A stretch of 6,551 bases of DNA from an uncultured Clostridium sp. GTDB lineage: Bacteria; Bacillota; Clostridia; TANB77; CAG-508. This document shows positions 1-6,472 of this stretch, piece after piece; the stretch's first letter is position 1, and every line of letters starts with the position of its first letter. The notes under the pieces are model-generated. The model had not been told where the DNA came from and searched no databases. It saw nothing but the letters and a program-made list of their open reading frames with translations. The translations under genes were made by a program, and so were the position numbers. Where the stretch lies: contig CAMSQT010000067.1 of NCBI GenBank assembly GCA_947062645.1, forward strand, positions 1 to 6,551, written 5' to 3'.

Positions 1-167
1 ATATCTTTTAACTTTTTGGTATGGTCTAAATTAGGTATATATGTTTTTGAAGAATGTTGTTTTAAATATTTTATAAACTTAGATGGTATCTTCTTTACAT
101 CTTCCATTTTAGTATGATTTAAAATATCTAATACTTCTGTTACTGCTTCTTCATACGTTTGATCCAA
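1..167 (-). CDS. Partial hypothetical protein (N-terminal 55 residues), TTG start
   Basis: This reading frame enters from the window edge and has no stop codon in its 55 visible codons. No ATG lies near its 5' end. The best start is a TTG at 167, preceded by AAGGAG at 177-182 with a 9-nt spacer. The visible protein begins (M)DQTYEEAVTEVLDILNH and continues through KIPSKFIKYLKQHS to IPNLDHTKKLKD. The pattern of a helical 'EVLDIL' segment, then 'KIP..FI.YL', then a Leu-Asp-Lys segment resembles a family of short uncharacterised Bacillota proteins I have a general memory of, but I cannot name it. It begins 22 bp after the stop of the Nudix gene on the same strand, with no terminator between them, so the two are probably co-transcribed. 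Function is unknown, and the 3' end lies outside the window. Confidence 0.72.
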   Translation of the reverse strand, partial: MDQTYEEAVTEVLDILNHTKMEDVKKIPSKFIKYLKQHSSKTYIPNLDHTKKLKD

Positions 168-189
168 TATAATCAACTCCTTTAATTAA

Positions 190-1236
190 TCACATTGTGT
201 GACCTTCGTTTTTATCTTTATCATTTTGATTTATCTTTCTACTAATGATTCTAGTCATCTCTATAATATTATTTATTTCTGATTGTAGAGCTATTACTTC
301 TGAAAACTCTTCTCCCGTATGCTCTTGTTCGGATGCTACAATTTCACCATTTACCATTCTTGTTGTTATATTTTTACTAGTCATACGTATTATATCTTTT
401 ATATCTTCAAAACTTATGTCTTCTCTTGTTGTTATAGTATCAGCAATCACGCTTTCTACTTCAGGTATATACCATAAATCATCTCTCGATGATATAATTT
501 CCCAAGTAACATATCCTTCTCTATTTTCAGGTCTTTTCTCTTTACCTTTTCTATATCCTTCCACTGCATCCCAGTCATTTAATACTATAGTATCCCAAGT
601 TGCACCTTGTCCTAGTTTATCTAAATGTTCAACCTTATAAGCAAATCCATCTAATTCATAAAGTATTTCCGTTTTGTTTGTTCCAAAAAACTTATATGCT
701 CCTGGTGTATTGTCATCAATACCAAATTTTTCGCTGGCTGTATCCCATGACTCAAAAAAAATTCTTTTTGCCTCATTATTTTTTATTCTATTTTTTGCAT
801 CATCAGCTATTAACAAAGCATAATGTTTTACTAGCATTTCACAATTTTCTGCACTTCCTCCTGGTTGCTGTATGACTCCAATAGGAAAGTAATCGTCCGT
901 AAAAGGAAAATTTTCATAATTCCAAGATATTCCTATTTCTTCAGCTATTTCATTAAAACATGCCTGTATAGGTCTCTCTTTTTCTCCAGTTACTTCTTCT
1001 CTTATATATTGAACATGACCACTAGGAGGTGATATTTTTCCAGCTCCTTGTTCTTTATCTGCCGCTCTTTCAGCAAGAAGTAAATTTCCTTCTTTATCAA
1101 ATATCCAAAATACGACACCACAAATACGTTTATTTGCACATTTTCCATCATAAAAATCTTTTCTACTTACATATTCTCCTGTTGGTTCACCTTCTTTGTC
1201 TACTAACGTTAATAATTCTTCATTTTCTTGCACCAT
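190..1236 (-). CDS. Nudix-domain hydrolase-like protein with long C-terminal region
   Basis: This 348-aa protein has a Nudix fold in its first roughly 150 residues. It opens LLTLVDKEGEPTGEYVSR, an N-terminus also seen in IPP-isomerase-like and YfcD-like Nudix proteins. The Nudix box runs from G73 (PPSGHV) to NEIAEEIGI (95-103). Compared with the canonical GX5EX7REUXEEXGU, about eight extra residues lie between the glycine and the glutamate cluster, and the usual Arg is Asn95. E96, E99 and E100, the expected metal ligands, are kept. Nudix enzymes hydrolyse nucleoside-diphosphate-linked compounds; the substrate here cannot be told. Residues 150-260 are rich in Trp, Tyr and acidic residues and 265-348 look helical; both are unassigned. 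No signal peptide or membrane segment is seen. The start follows AGGGGG at 1242-1247 with a short 5-nt spacer. The gene appears to be first in a unit with the downstream TTG-started gene and is fed by the promoter at 1290-1318. Confidence 0.88.
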   Translation of the reverse strand: MVQENEELLTLVDKEGEPTGEYVSRKDFYDGKCANKRICGVVFWIFDKEGNLLLAERAADKEQGAGKISPPSGHVQYIREEVTGEKERPIQACFNEIAEEIGISWNYENFPFTDDYFPIGVIQQPGGSAENCEMLVKHYALLIADDAKNRIKNNEAKRIFFESWDTASEKFGIDDNTPGAYKFFGTNKTEILYELDGFAYKVEHLDKLGQGATWDTIVLNDWDAVEGYRKGKEKRPENREGYVTWEIISSRDDLWYIPEVESVIADTITTREDISFEDIKDIIRMTSKNITTRMVNGEIVASEQEHTGEEFSEVIALQSEINNIIEMTRIISRKINQNDKDKNEGHTM

Positions 1237-1282
1237 TTATTCCCCCTATATTTTAAATTTTAATCTTGCTCTTCATCATATG

Positions 1283-1306
1283 CTCTTATATTCTAACATA
1301 TAAGAG
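1283..1306. promoter_or_regulatory. Inverted repeat over the -10 box, probable operator
   Basis: CTCTTATAT (1283-1291) and ATATAAGAG (1298-1306) form a perfect 9-bp inverted repeat with a 6-bp centre. It spans the -10 element and likely transcription start of the minus-strand promoter. A repeat in that position is typical of a dimeric repressor operator. The repressor is not in the window. The repeat is not followed by a T-run on either strand, so it is not a terminator. Confidence 0.5.
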
Positions 1307-1318
1307 TAGCAAATTCAA
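1290..1318 (-). promoter_or_regulatory. Sigma-A-type promoter for the Nudix unit
   Basis: On the minus strand TTGAAT (1313-1318) is separated by exactly 17 bp from TAGAAT (1290-1295). A TG lies one base before the -10, giving an extended -10. Transcription would start near 1283 and leave a leader of about 45 nt before the Nudix start codon. Confidence 0.7.
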
Positions 1319-1464
1319 CCATTGCATTTGACTTTTGTTTTAAAAAATAAAAATGCTTAGAAAATTGCAATAAATTGAATAAAAAGACTTAAAATAATAT
1401 GAAAAATGTGCAGTCAATTTTAATTCAACCTCAAAAGTTTTCAAGAAAGTAATTGCCTCAAAAT

Positions 1465-1493
1465 TTGCATTTTATGTAAAATAATGTTATAAT
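1465..1493 (+). promoter_or_regulatory. Sigma-A-type promoter for the 70-aa gene
   Basis: TTGCAT (1465-1470), a 17-bp spacer and a perfect TATAAT (1488-1493) preceded by TG at 1485-1486 (extended -10). Transcription would begin near 1500, giving a leader of about 58 nt. Confidence 0.75.
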
Positions 1494-1529
1494 TACATTA
1501 GGTGAGTTTTCACTATCATAAAATTTAAA

Positions 1530-1550
1530 TGCCTTATAAGGCAAGGAGGA
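1530..1550 (+). promoter_or_regulatory. Palindrome abutting a strong ribosome binding site
   Basis: TGCCTTATAAGGCA (1530-1543) is a perfect 14-bp palindrome that runs into the Shine-Dalgarno sequence AAGGAGGA (1543-1550). GGAGG ends 8 nt before the ATG at 1558, an ideal spacing. As RNA the palindrome could form only a 5-bp stem with a TATA loop next to the ribosome binding site; as DNA it could be a protein site. The strong ribosome binding site supports the chosen start. Confidence 0.5.
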
Positions 1551-1557
1551 TTTTATT

Positions 1558-1770
1558 ATGACTTTAATAGTATCGACCCATGAGCTCAGTATCCCTTCTA
1601 AACGTGCAGATGTGGAGTTTCTCGCTACTAATTACTGCTCTTTTGTCGAAGTAAAATTGAGTACTGGAACAATCGTTCCTAGCAACCACATCCATCCTGA
1701 AGTGGAGCTGTCCGCTGAAGAGGAAGCAGAGTATCGTGAGGCAATGCAGCAGCTCAACCTCCCATGGTAG
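1558..1770 (+). CDS. Hypothetical protein, 70 aa, GC-rich relative to surroundings
   Basis: I do not recognise this 70-aa protein. It starts MTLIVSTHELSIPSK, has one Cys (in TNYCSF), a short HIHPEVEL segment, an acidic helical stretch (SAEEEAEYREAM) and ends QQLNLPW. It has no signal peptide or membrane segment. It is supported as a real gene by a consensus promoter, the AAGGAGGA ribosome binding site 8 nt upstream and a strong terminator starting at the base after the stop codon. By hand count it is about 46% GC, whereas the neighbouring 97-aa gene is near 20-25%, with codons such as CTC, CTG and CAG that the neighbours avoid. I infer recent acquisition from a higher-GC donor. It is the only plus-strand gene and converges on the mobilization operon. 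A small regulatory, toxin-like or peptide-precursor role cannot be told apart. Confidence 0.8.
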   Translation: MTLIVSTHELSIPSKRADVEFLATNYCSFVEVKLSTGTIVPSNHIHPEVELSAEEEAEYREAMQQLNLPW

Positions 1771-1829
1771 ACAGAAACGGCTTAACTGCAATTATGGTTA
1801 AGCCGTTTCTGTTTTATTATATTATTTTT
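1771..1829 (+). terminator. Intrinsic terminator of the 70-aa gene
   Basis: ACAGAAACGGCTTAAC (1771-1786) and GTTAAGCCGTTTCTGT (1797-1812) form a perfect 16-bp stem with a 10-nt loop, followed by a T-rich tract (1812-1829). The stem begins at the base directly after the stop codon. On the minus strand the hairpin is not followed by T residues, so it should act mainly for plus-strand transcription. Confidence 0.93.
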
Positions 1830-1846
1830 GTAATCATTTTATTAAT

Positions 1847-2140
1847 CTAAATACTATTAAACAAATACAAAGCAACTTTATTTTGTTTAGCTTGTTCCAT
1901 CTCCATTATTTTAGCCATTGTAAACATTACAAGTTTATATTTTGCAAAGTTTATTAAAGTAGTTCTATATTCTTCATCAATTTCTTTTAACATAGTATCA
2001 AACTTCTCATACATTTCAGTTTTGTTATATAAAATATTAGCCCAATCACTTGTAGATAAACATATTCCTAGTCTTATTTTATCTTTTATATCCATATCTT
2101 TAATTATATTTATTACATTTTTTACTTTATCTTCTTCCAT
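1847..2140 (-). CDS. Hypothetical small protein coupled to the relaxase gene
   Basis: This 97-aa protein begins MEEDKVKNVINIIKDMDIKD and is mostly helical and charged, with no signal peptide, no metal motif and no clear membrane segment; KLVMFTMAKIMEM is amphipathic at best. It is not recognised. Its ribosome binding site AAGGAGG (2149-2155) directly abuts the relaxase stop codon (2156-2158), 8 nt before the ATG, so it is almost certainly translated from the relaxase transcript. The same AAAAGGAGGAAAA context precedes the relaxase. The position suggests an accessory or regulatory role in mobilization or element maintenance, but this is inference from context only. It is the last gene of the operon; no dedicated minus-strand terminator follows, although the transcript would meet the 16-bp hairpin of the convergent gene. 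Confidence 0.82.
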   Translation of the reverse strand: MEEDKVKNVINIIKDMDIKDKIRLGICLSTSDWANILYNKTEMYEKFDTMLKEIDEEYRTTLINFAKYKLVMFTMAKIMEMEQAKQNKVALYLFNSI

Positions 2141-2155
2141 AACATTTTCCTCCTT

Positions 2156-3547
2156 TTAAAATCTGGTATCATTATTTTTCTTTTTACTCTTTGTTTGCTT
2201 GTTTTCATCTGGTATAGTTACTTTTCTTAAAATATTATTGGCGATTTCATTGTCGTTGTTATCAAATATTCCGTTCTTATATAGGTCATCACTAACAATC
2301 TTATAGTTATTATCTTTATCATAGCAAATTCTTTTGTGAAAATGACTCATAATACTTTGCCAAAATCCTTTAAATTTCTGTAATTCTTGTTTTAGTTTTT
2401 CTTTTTCAGCTTGTAACTTGCCTATAATTTTGTCTTTAGTAGATAGTTCCTTTTTTAAACTGCCTATTTGATTATCTTTTAGTTCTATTTCATATTTTAG
2501 TGAACGATTTTCTTTTTCTATTTCAAAAGCAGAATGTTCAAAGTCTTTAATTGCCATATTTAAGTCATTTACACTTCTAACTGTCTGGGTTATATCTTTT
2601 ACATCTTTTGTATAATTTTTTAATTTCTGGACATCCTCGTTTGAAATAACCATATTATTTTTGTTTAGTTTAGTAGGTTTTAAACTATCTAAAATTTTAT
2701 CTATATCTTTGCTTGTATTATCTATTTTTTTAGTTTGACTATTTGCTTCCTTTAGTCTTTCTTCTTTTTTCTCTAATTGCCTTTTTATTTCTCGATAATC
2801 TCCCATATCTTTAATGTCTATGTCTCGATTTCTACCTTTTTTCTTTTGTTTTAATAGTGAATTTTCGCAATAGACCTTATTATAAGATTTTATACAACAA
2901 ATTCTCATTTCGTCTTGTATTTGTTGTAGTGATTCTTTCGTAAAGACTTTTGACTTGGCAGGTTGTTTTCTCATACCTCTTTTATAATCTTCTTTTATTG
3001 GAACTCCTACAATGTGCATATGTGGAGATGTTTCATCAAAATGAATTACTGCATTTGCTACTTTAAATTCTGGTACAATTCTTATTAAATCTCGCACTTG
3101 CTCTTTATAAACCTGTGACATTCCCCTTTTGTAATAGTCATCTTTATAATTCCAAAAATCCATATCTCCGAGTTCTATAATAAATTCACAAGCTAAATCT
3201 TTTTGCTTATCTTGTGATATATGCTTAAAATAATCTTTTATTTTTCTATCTTCACGAGTTTGTTTTCCATTATATTCAATTCTTGCTTGTTCAAATTCTT
3301 GAAAATATAGGTTTTGCATATCTTCGTATAAATTATCAGTTCCATAGATTATTTGTATATTTTCTTTGTCATTATCATAATCTCGTAGATTATGCTTATT
3401 CACTTTTGATAATTGAGTAGCATTTTGTATTCCATTATTTGAAAATGATGTTTCTCCTGATGGATTATTTTTTGCAACTTCTTTGGCTTTTGCTGTTTTG
3501 TTTTTATCACTACCCAAGTGAATAGAATATGCTAATTCTTCGCTCAT
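2156..3547 (-). CDS. MobV-family (Mob/Pre) relaxase
   Basis: This protein nicks DNA at the origin of transfer and leads the strand into a recipient. Numbered from MSEELAYSIHLG (463 aa), it shows the N-terminal MobV segment KHNLRDYDNDKEN (51-63), matching the conserved HNxR...N motif, and the metal-binding three-histidine motif HFDETSPHMH (169-178). Residues about 240-395 are strongly coiled-coil-like (repeated Lys/Glu heptads), as in other MobV proteins; the C-terminus is basic (KSKKKNN). Length fits the family. An in-frame ATG 11 codons upstream (3580) is less likely: AAGGAGG (3554-3560) lies 6 nt before the ATG at 3547. It is followed closely by the 97-aa gene. Upstream is a hairpin-rich spacer, the expected place for its oriT. 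It resembles TnpZ of Tn4451 in family and context. No coupling protein or secretion genes are present. Confidence 0.94.
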   Translation of the reverse strand: MSEELAYSIHLGSDKNKTAKAKEVAKNNPSGETSFSNNGIQNATQLSKVNKHNLRDYDNDKENIQIIYGTDNLYEDMQNLYFQEFEQARIEYNGKQTREDRKIKDYFKHISQDKQKDLACEFIIELGDMDFWNYKDDYYKRGMSQVYKEQVRDLIRIVPEFKVANAVIHFDETSPHMHIVGVPIKEDYKRGMRKQPAKSKVFTKESLQQIQDEMRICCIKSYNKVYCENSLLKQKKKGRNRDIDIKDMGDYREIKRQLEKKEERLKEANSQTKKIDNTSKDIDKILDSLKPTKLNKNNMVISNEDVQKLKNYTKDVKDITQTVRSVNDLNMAIKDFEHSAFEIEKENRSLKYEIELKDNQIGSLKKELSTKDKIIGKLQAEKEKLKQELQKFKGFWQSIMSHFHKRICYDKDNNYKIVSDDLYKNGIFDNNDNEIANNILRKVTIPDENKQTKSKKKNNDTRF

Positions 3548-3579
3548 CTTTTTCCTCCTTTTGACATTGCTTCGTAGCA

Positions 3580-3608
3580 TAGGAATTTGACTTTAGTCAA
3601 TATTCCTA
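3580..3608. repeat. Inverted repeat 1 upstream of relaxase
   Basis: TAGGAATTTGACT (3580-3592) pairs with AGTCAATATTCCTA (3595-3608): 13 bp with one bulged base and a tiny loop. It is the inverted repeat nearest the relaxase start and is not followed by a T-run, so it is more likely a relaxase recognition hairpin than a terminator. Confidence 0.75.
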
Positions 3609-3609
3609 A

Positions 3610-3646
3610 CCCCCTATGAGTTTTGACCTACATTCAAAACTCGGGG
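3610..3646. repeat. Inverted repeat 2, GC-capped
   Basis: GAGTTTTG (3618-3625) and CAAAACTC (3635-3642) are perfect 8-bp arms around a 9-nt loop. CCCCC (3610-3614) and GGGG (3643-3646) add a second stem across a 3-base asymmetric interior loop. Confidence 0.75.
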
Positions 3647-3658
3647 CTCTGCGAGGCA

Positions 3659-3689
3659 ATAAATTTTCTCCCACAGGGATAAAATTTAT
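3659..3689. repeat. Inverted repeat 3
   Basis: ATAAATTTT (3659-3667) pairs with AAAATTTAT (3681-3689). After one C/T mismatch, TCCC (3669-3672) pairs with GGGA (3676-3679) around an ACA loop. The result is a compact 13-bp hairpin. AAATTTAT recurs at 3683-3689 and near 3708 and 3735, giving this stretch an internally repetitive look. Confidence 0.75.
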
Positions 3690-3713
3690 CAACTTAACTC
3701 GCTACAAAATTTA

Positions 3714-3732
3714 TATTTGCTAATCGCAAATA
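3714..3732. repeat. Inverted repeat 4
   Basis: TATTTGC (3714-3720) and GCAAATA (3726-3732) form a perfect 7-bp stem around a 5-nt loop and are flanked on both sides by AAATTTA-type sequence. Confidence 0.6.
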
Positions 3733-3756
3733 CAAATTTATTCTCGTTAATTTGTT

Positions 3757-3793
3757 GTTGCAACATAGTAGATTATTTTTATATAGTTGCAAC
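3757..3793 (-). promoter_or_regulatory. Probable relaxase-operon promoter between two GTTGCAAC boxes
   Basis: On the minus strand TTGCAA (3787-3792) is followed after 16 bp by TACTAT (3765-3770), a fair sigma-A promoter that begins right after the recombinase stop codon. The -35 lies inside one copy of the palindrome GTTGCAAC (3786-3793), and a second copy (3757-3764) covers the expected transcription start. With flanks, TTGTTGCAAC (3755-3764) and GTTGCAACAA (3786-3795) form a 10-bp inverted repeat. Twin sites over the -35 and the start suggest repression, perhaps by a Mob protein or an element-encoded regulator; that is inference. The transcript would carry the whole hairpin region as leader. 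Confidence 0.5.
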
Positions 3794-3795
3794 AA

Positions 3796-5718
<1,923 letters not shown>

Positions 5719-5740
5719 TCAACCCTCCTATAAAATAAAC

Positions 5741-5785
5741 AAAAAGAGACATCAAAGTACAATACGAGTACTTATGACATCTCTT
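5741..5785 (-). terminator. Intrinsic terminator in the recombinase leader (attenuator)
   Basis: Read on the minus strand, AAGAGA-TGTCA-T-AAGTAC (5769-5785) pairs with GTACTT-TGATG-TCTCTT (5744-5760): 17 pairs including two G-U wobbles and one bulged U, with loop TCGTATT. A U-rich run (UUUUUGUUU) follows. It ends only about 12 nt before the recombinase Shine-Dalgarno sequence and lies downstream of the strong promoter at 5897-5924, so it interrupts the recombinase's own leader. It could instead be a simple terminator for the upstream gene, but the position after the promoter and the competing pairing partner at 5838-5848 favour attenuation. Confidence 0.8.
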
Positions 5786-5850
5786 AAATCCATTTATCAT
5801 AAACTAAAATATAATAATGCAATATAATATAATTTTTTCAAAGTACTCAT
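5766..5850 (-). promoter_or_regulatory. Possible antiterminator hairpin competing with the leader terminator
   Basis: The leader segment GAGTACTTTGA (5838-5848) is complementary to TCATAAGTACTC (5766-5777), most of the inner 5' arm of the terminator. It forms 8 consecutive pairs, then a bulged U and 3 more pairs, with possible A-U and G-U additions. Its GTACTTTGA is an exact copy of the start of the terminator's 3' arm (5752-5760). The two structures cannot form together. Confidence 0.6.
5797..5850 (-). CDS. Possible 17-aa leader peptide (weak)
   Basis: An ATG at 5850 opens the frame MSTLKKLYYIALLYFSL and stops with TGA at 5797-5799. Its first codons cover the antiterminator segment, so translation initiation would affect folding. 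There is no visible Shine-Dalgarno sequence; the region before the ATG is occupied by the hairpin at 5854-5881. A second short frame (MDLRDVISTRIVL, from the ATG at 5793) lies within the terminator. Either could be chance. Confidence 0.25.
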   Translation of the reverse strand: MSTLKKLYYIALLYFSL

Positions 5851-5853
5851 AAT

Positions 5854-5881
5854 TGTATAGCTTTTGACGAACAGCTATACA
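5854..5881 (-). repeat. Hairpin at the 5' part of the recombinase leader
   Basis: TGTATAGCT (5854-5862) and AGCTATACA (5873-5881) form a perfect 9-bp inverted repeat with a 10-nt loop. AATTG/CAATT can extend it past a 2-nt bulge. It lies within the first nucleotides of the leader transcript. It may stabilise the RNA, be part of the leader switch, or be a recombinase binding site. Confidence 0.6.
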
Positions 5882-5896
5882 CAATTTATTGACTAT

Positions 5897-5924
5897 ATTA
5901 TATCACGATTTTAAGAAATGTCAA
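5897..5924 (-). promoter_or_regulatory. Near-consensus promoter for the recombinase
   Basis: Perfect TTGACA (5919-5924) and perfect TATAAT (5897-5902) with a 16-bp spacer and a TG one base before the -10. It begins 10 bp after the stop codon of the upstream small gene. Transcription would start near 5890, about 175 nt before the recombinase start codon. It is the strongest promoter in the window. Confidence 0.8.
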
Positions 5925-5934
5925 ATATTTACAT

Positions 5935-6204
5935 TTATATGTTTTTCAAATATTCTTCTAATTCTGATAATTTAATCTTTTTAGTTAAGTTAGTAATGTA
6001 AACATCATTTGAATAATTAAAAACTAAAAAAGTAATGTTTTTAATAATCACTCTATGTGGCTCAATATATGTAAGATTAGTTCTTTCTAATTTTCTAATG
6101 CTACCATTGATAAAAGTAGGAGTAACTTTAGAAAACTCACATATAAACTCTAGCCTTTGTTTTAAACATTCCTCAAATTCTAGTTCTTGCTTAATTATCT
6201 GCAT
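5935..6204 (-). CDS. Hypothetical protein, about 89 aa
   Basis: This small soluble protein, MQIIKQELEFEECLKQRLEF and onward, ends LSELEEYLKNI; it has an alternating hydrophobic, probably beta-rich middle (HRVIIKNITFLVFNYSNDVYI) and a helical C-terminus. I do not recognise a family. Codon use matches the AT-rich neighbours. The frame extends upstream to tandem GTG codons at 6211-6216, but these overlap the purine-rich AAAGGGTGG that is best read as the ribosome binding site for the ATG at 6204 (about 7-nt spacing), so I prefer the ATG. It lies between the tRNA terminator and the recombinase promoter, and is either host chromosome or the outermost gene of the element. Confidence 0.65.
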   Translation of the reverse strand: MQIIKQELEFEECLKQRLEFICEFSKVTPTFINGSIRKLERTNLTYIEPHRVIIKNITFLVFNYSNDVYITNLTKKIKLSELEEYLKNI

Positions 6205-6222
6205 TTCAAACACCACCCTTTC

Positions 6223-6250
6223 TTTATAGAATTAGGATGATTTTTTGCAA
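6223..6250 (-). promoter_or_regulatory. Possible promoter for the 89-aa gene (weak)
   Basis: TTGCAA (6245-6250), 16 bp, TATAAA (6223-6228) on the minus strand. The transcript would start near 6216, almost at the ribosome binding site, leaving a very short leader; this weakens the call. Confidence 0.35.
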
Positions 6251-6253
6251 AAG

Positions 6254-6281
6254 AAAAAATCAACCATTTTACTGATTGATT
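6254..6281 (-). terminator. Intrinsic terminator of the tRNA-Leu unit
   Basis: On the minus strand AATCAATCA (6273-6281) pairs with TGGTTGATT (6259-6267 region) through 9 pairs with one wobble and a short AT-rich loop, followed by a T-run (6254-6259). It lies about 45 bp after the tRNA 3' end. Confidence 0.75.
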
Positions 6282-6290
6282 TTCATATCT

Positions 6291-6318
6291 ATCTGTTCTA
6301 TAAAAAGTTCGAACAGAT
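6291..6318. repeat. Inverted repeat between tRNA and its terminator
   Basis: ATCTGTTC (6291-6298) and GAACAGAT (6311-6318) are perfect 8-bp arms with a 12-nt centre. On the minus strand it follows the tRNA by about 8 nt and has no T-run after it. It may be a 3'-trailer structure in the tRNA precursor. Confidence 0.5.
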
Positions 6319-6325
6319 ACGTCGT

Positions 6326-6409
6326 TGGTGCGGTTGAAGGGACTCGAACCCCCACGTCGTTGACACTGGTTCCTAAGACCAGCGCGTCTACCAGTTCCGC
6401 CACAACCGC
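6326..6409 (-). tRNA. tRNA-Leu (anticodon UAG), CCA encoded
   Basis: The acceptor stem GCGGTTG (6403-6409) pairs with CAACCGC (6330-6336), followed by discriminator A and an encoded CCA (6326-6328). The anticodon stem-loop is CTGGT-CTTAGGA-ACCAG, with anticodon TAG at 6373-6375, reading CUA leucine codons. A long variable arm (near 6352-6364, with GTCAACGAC) marks it as a class II tRNA, as expected for leucine. The T-loop contains GTTCGAGTC. It is intact and has its own promoter and terminator, so it is probably a single-gene unit on the chromosome. Confidence 0.97.
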
Positions 6410-6442
6410 ATTTAAAATTTAATAAAATATCTAGCAATGTCT

Positions 6443-6472
6443 ATATTAGCATATATTCACCTTATTTGTCAA
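6443..6472 (-). promoter_or_regulatory. Promoter of tRNA-Leu
   Basis: Perfect TTGACA (6467-6472), an 18-bp spacer and TAATAT (6443-6448) with TG one base before the -10. The start would be near 6436, about 27 nt before the mature tRNA 5' end. The sequence beyond 6473 is AT-rich and shows no supported feature. Confidence 0.75.

Larger units (their letters stand above)
1237..1557. other. Divergent intergenic region between Nudix gene and 70-aa gene
   Basis: This 321-bp stretch holds no convincing gene. It contains a minus-strand promoter with an overlapping inverted repeat (about 1283-1318) for the Nudix unit and a plus-strand promoter (1465-1493) with a palindrome near the ribosome binding site (1530-1543) for the 70-aa gene. 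The middle part, about 1319-1464, is very AT-rich. It contains a second copy of the 9-mer AATTCAACC (1312-1320 and 1422-1430); in the first copy this overlaps the minus-strand -35 box. I see nothing else interpretable there. Confidence 0.7.
3569..3735. other. Candidate origin of transfer (oriT) region
   Basis: The spacer just upstream of the relaxase holds four successive inverted repeats (3580-3608, 3618-3642, 3659-3689, 3714-3732) in 155 bp. It includes a GC-richer patch (3610-3657) that stands out from the AT-rich surroundings. MobV relaxases usually act on a hairpin-containing site immediately upstream of their own gene, so this is the best oriT candidate. I did not find a clear copy of the pMV158 nick-site core, so the nick position is not assigned. 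Confidence 0.55.

Noticed and set aside
245..640. Plus-strand reading frame opposite the Nudix gene
   Set aside because: It is antisense to a well-supported gene, has no ribosome binding site, and its low-complexity Ser/Ile/Leu protein reflects the AT-rich complement.
600..1256. Two further plus-strand frames (600-875 and 1029-1256) opposite the Nudix gene
   Set aside because: They are also antisense shadows rich in Leu, Phe and His, with no supporting signals.
1564..1791. Minus-strand frame opposite the 70-aa gene
   Set aside because: It would start inside the terminator hairpin and lacks a promoter and ribosome binding site; the plus-strand gene has all three signals.
3548..3580. Upstream ATG giving an 11-residue longer relaxase
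   Set aside because: No ribosome binding site precedes it, it falls within an oriT hairpin, and a clear AAGGAGG sits 6 nt before the ATG at 3547.
3755..3795. Inverted repeat after the recombinase stop as its terminator
   Set aside because: The arms are 21 bp apart and no T-run follows on the minus strand; a promoter and operator reading fits better.
6035..6229. Plus-strand frame opposite the 89-aa gene
   Set aside because: No ribosome binding site, overlaps the minus-strand gene throughout, and composition fits an antisense shadow.
6195..6437. 80-codon minus-strand frame
   Set aside because: It reads straight through the tRNA-Leu gene and its terminator, so it cannot be a normal protein gene.
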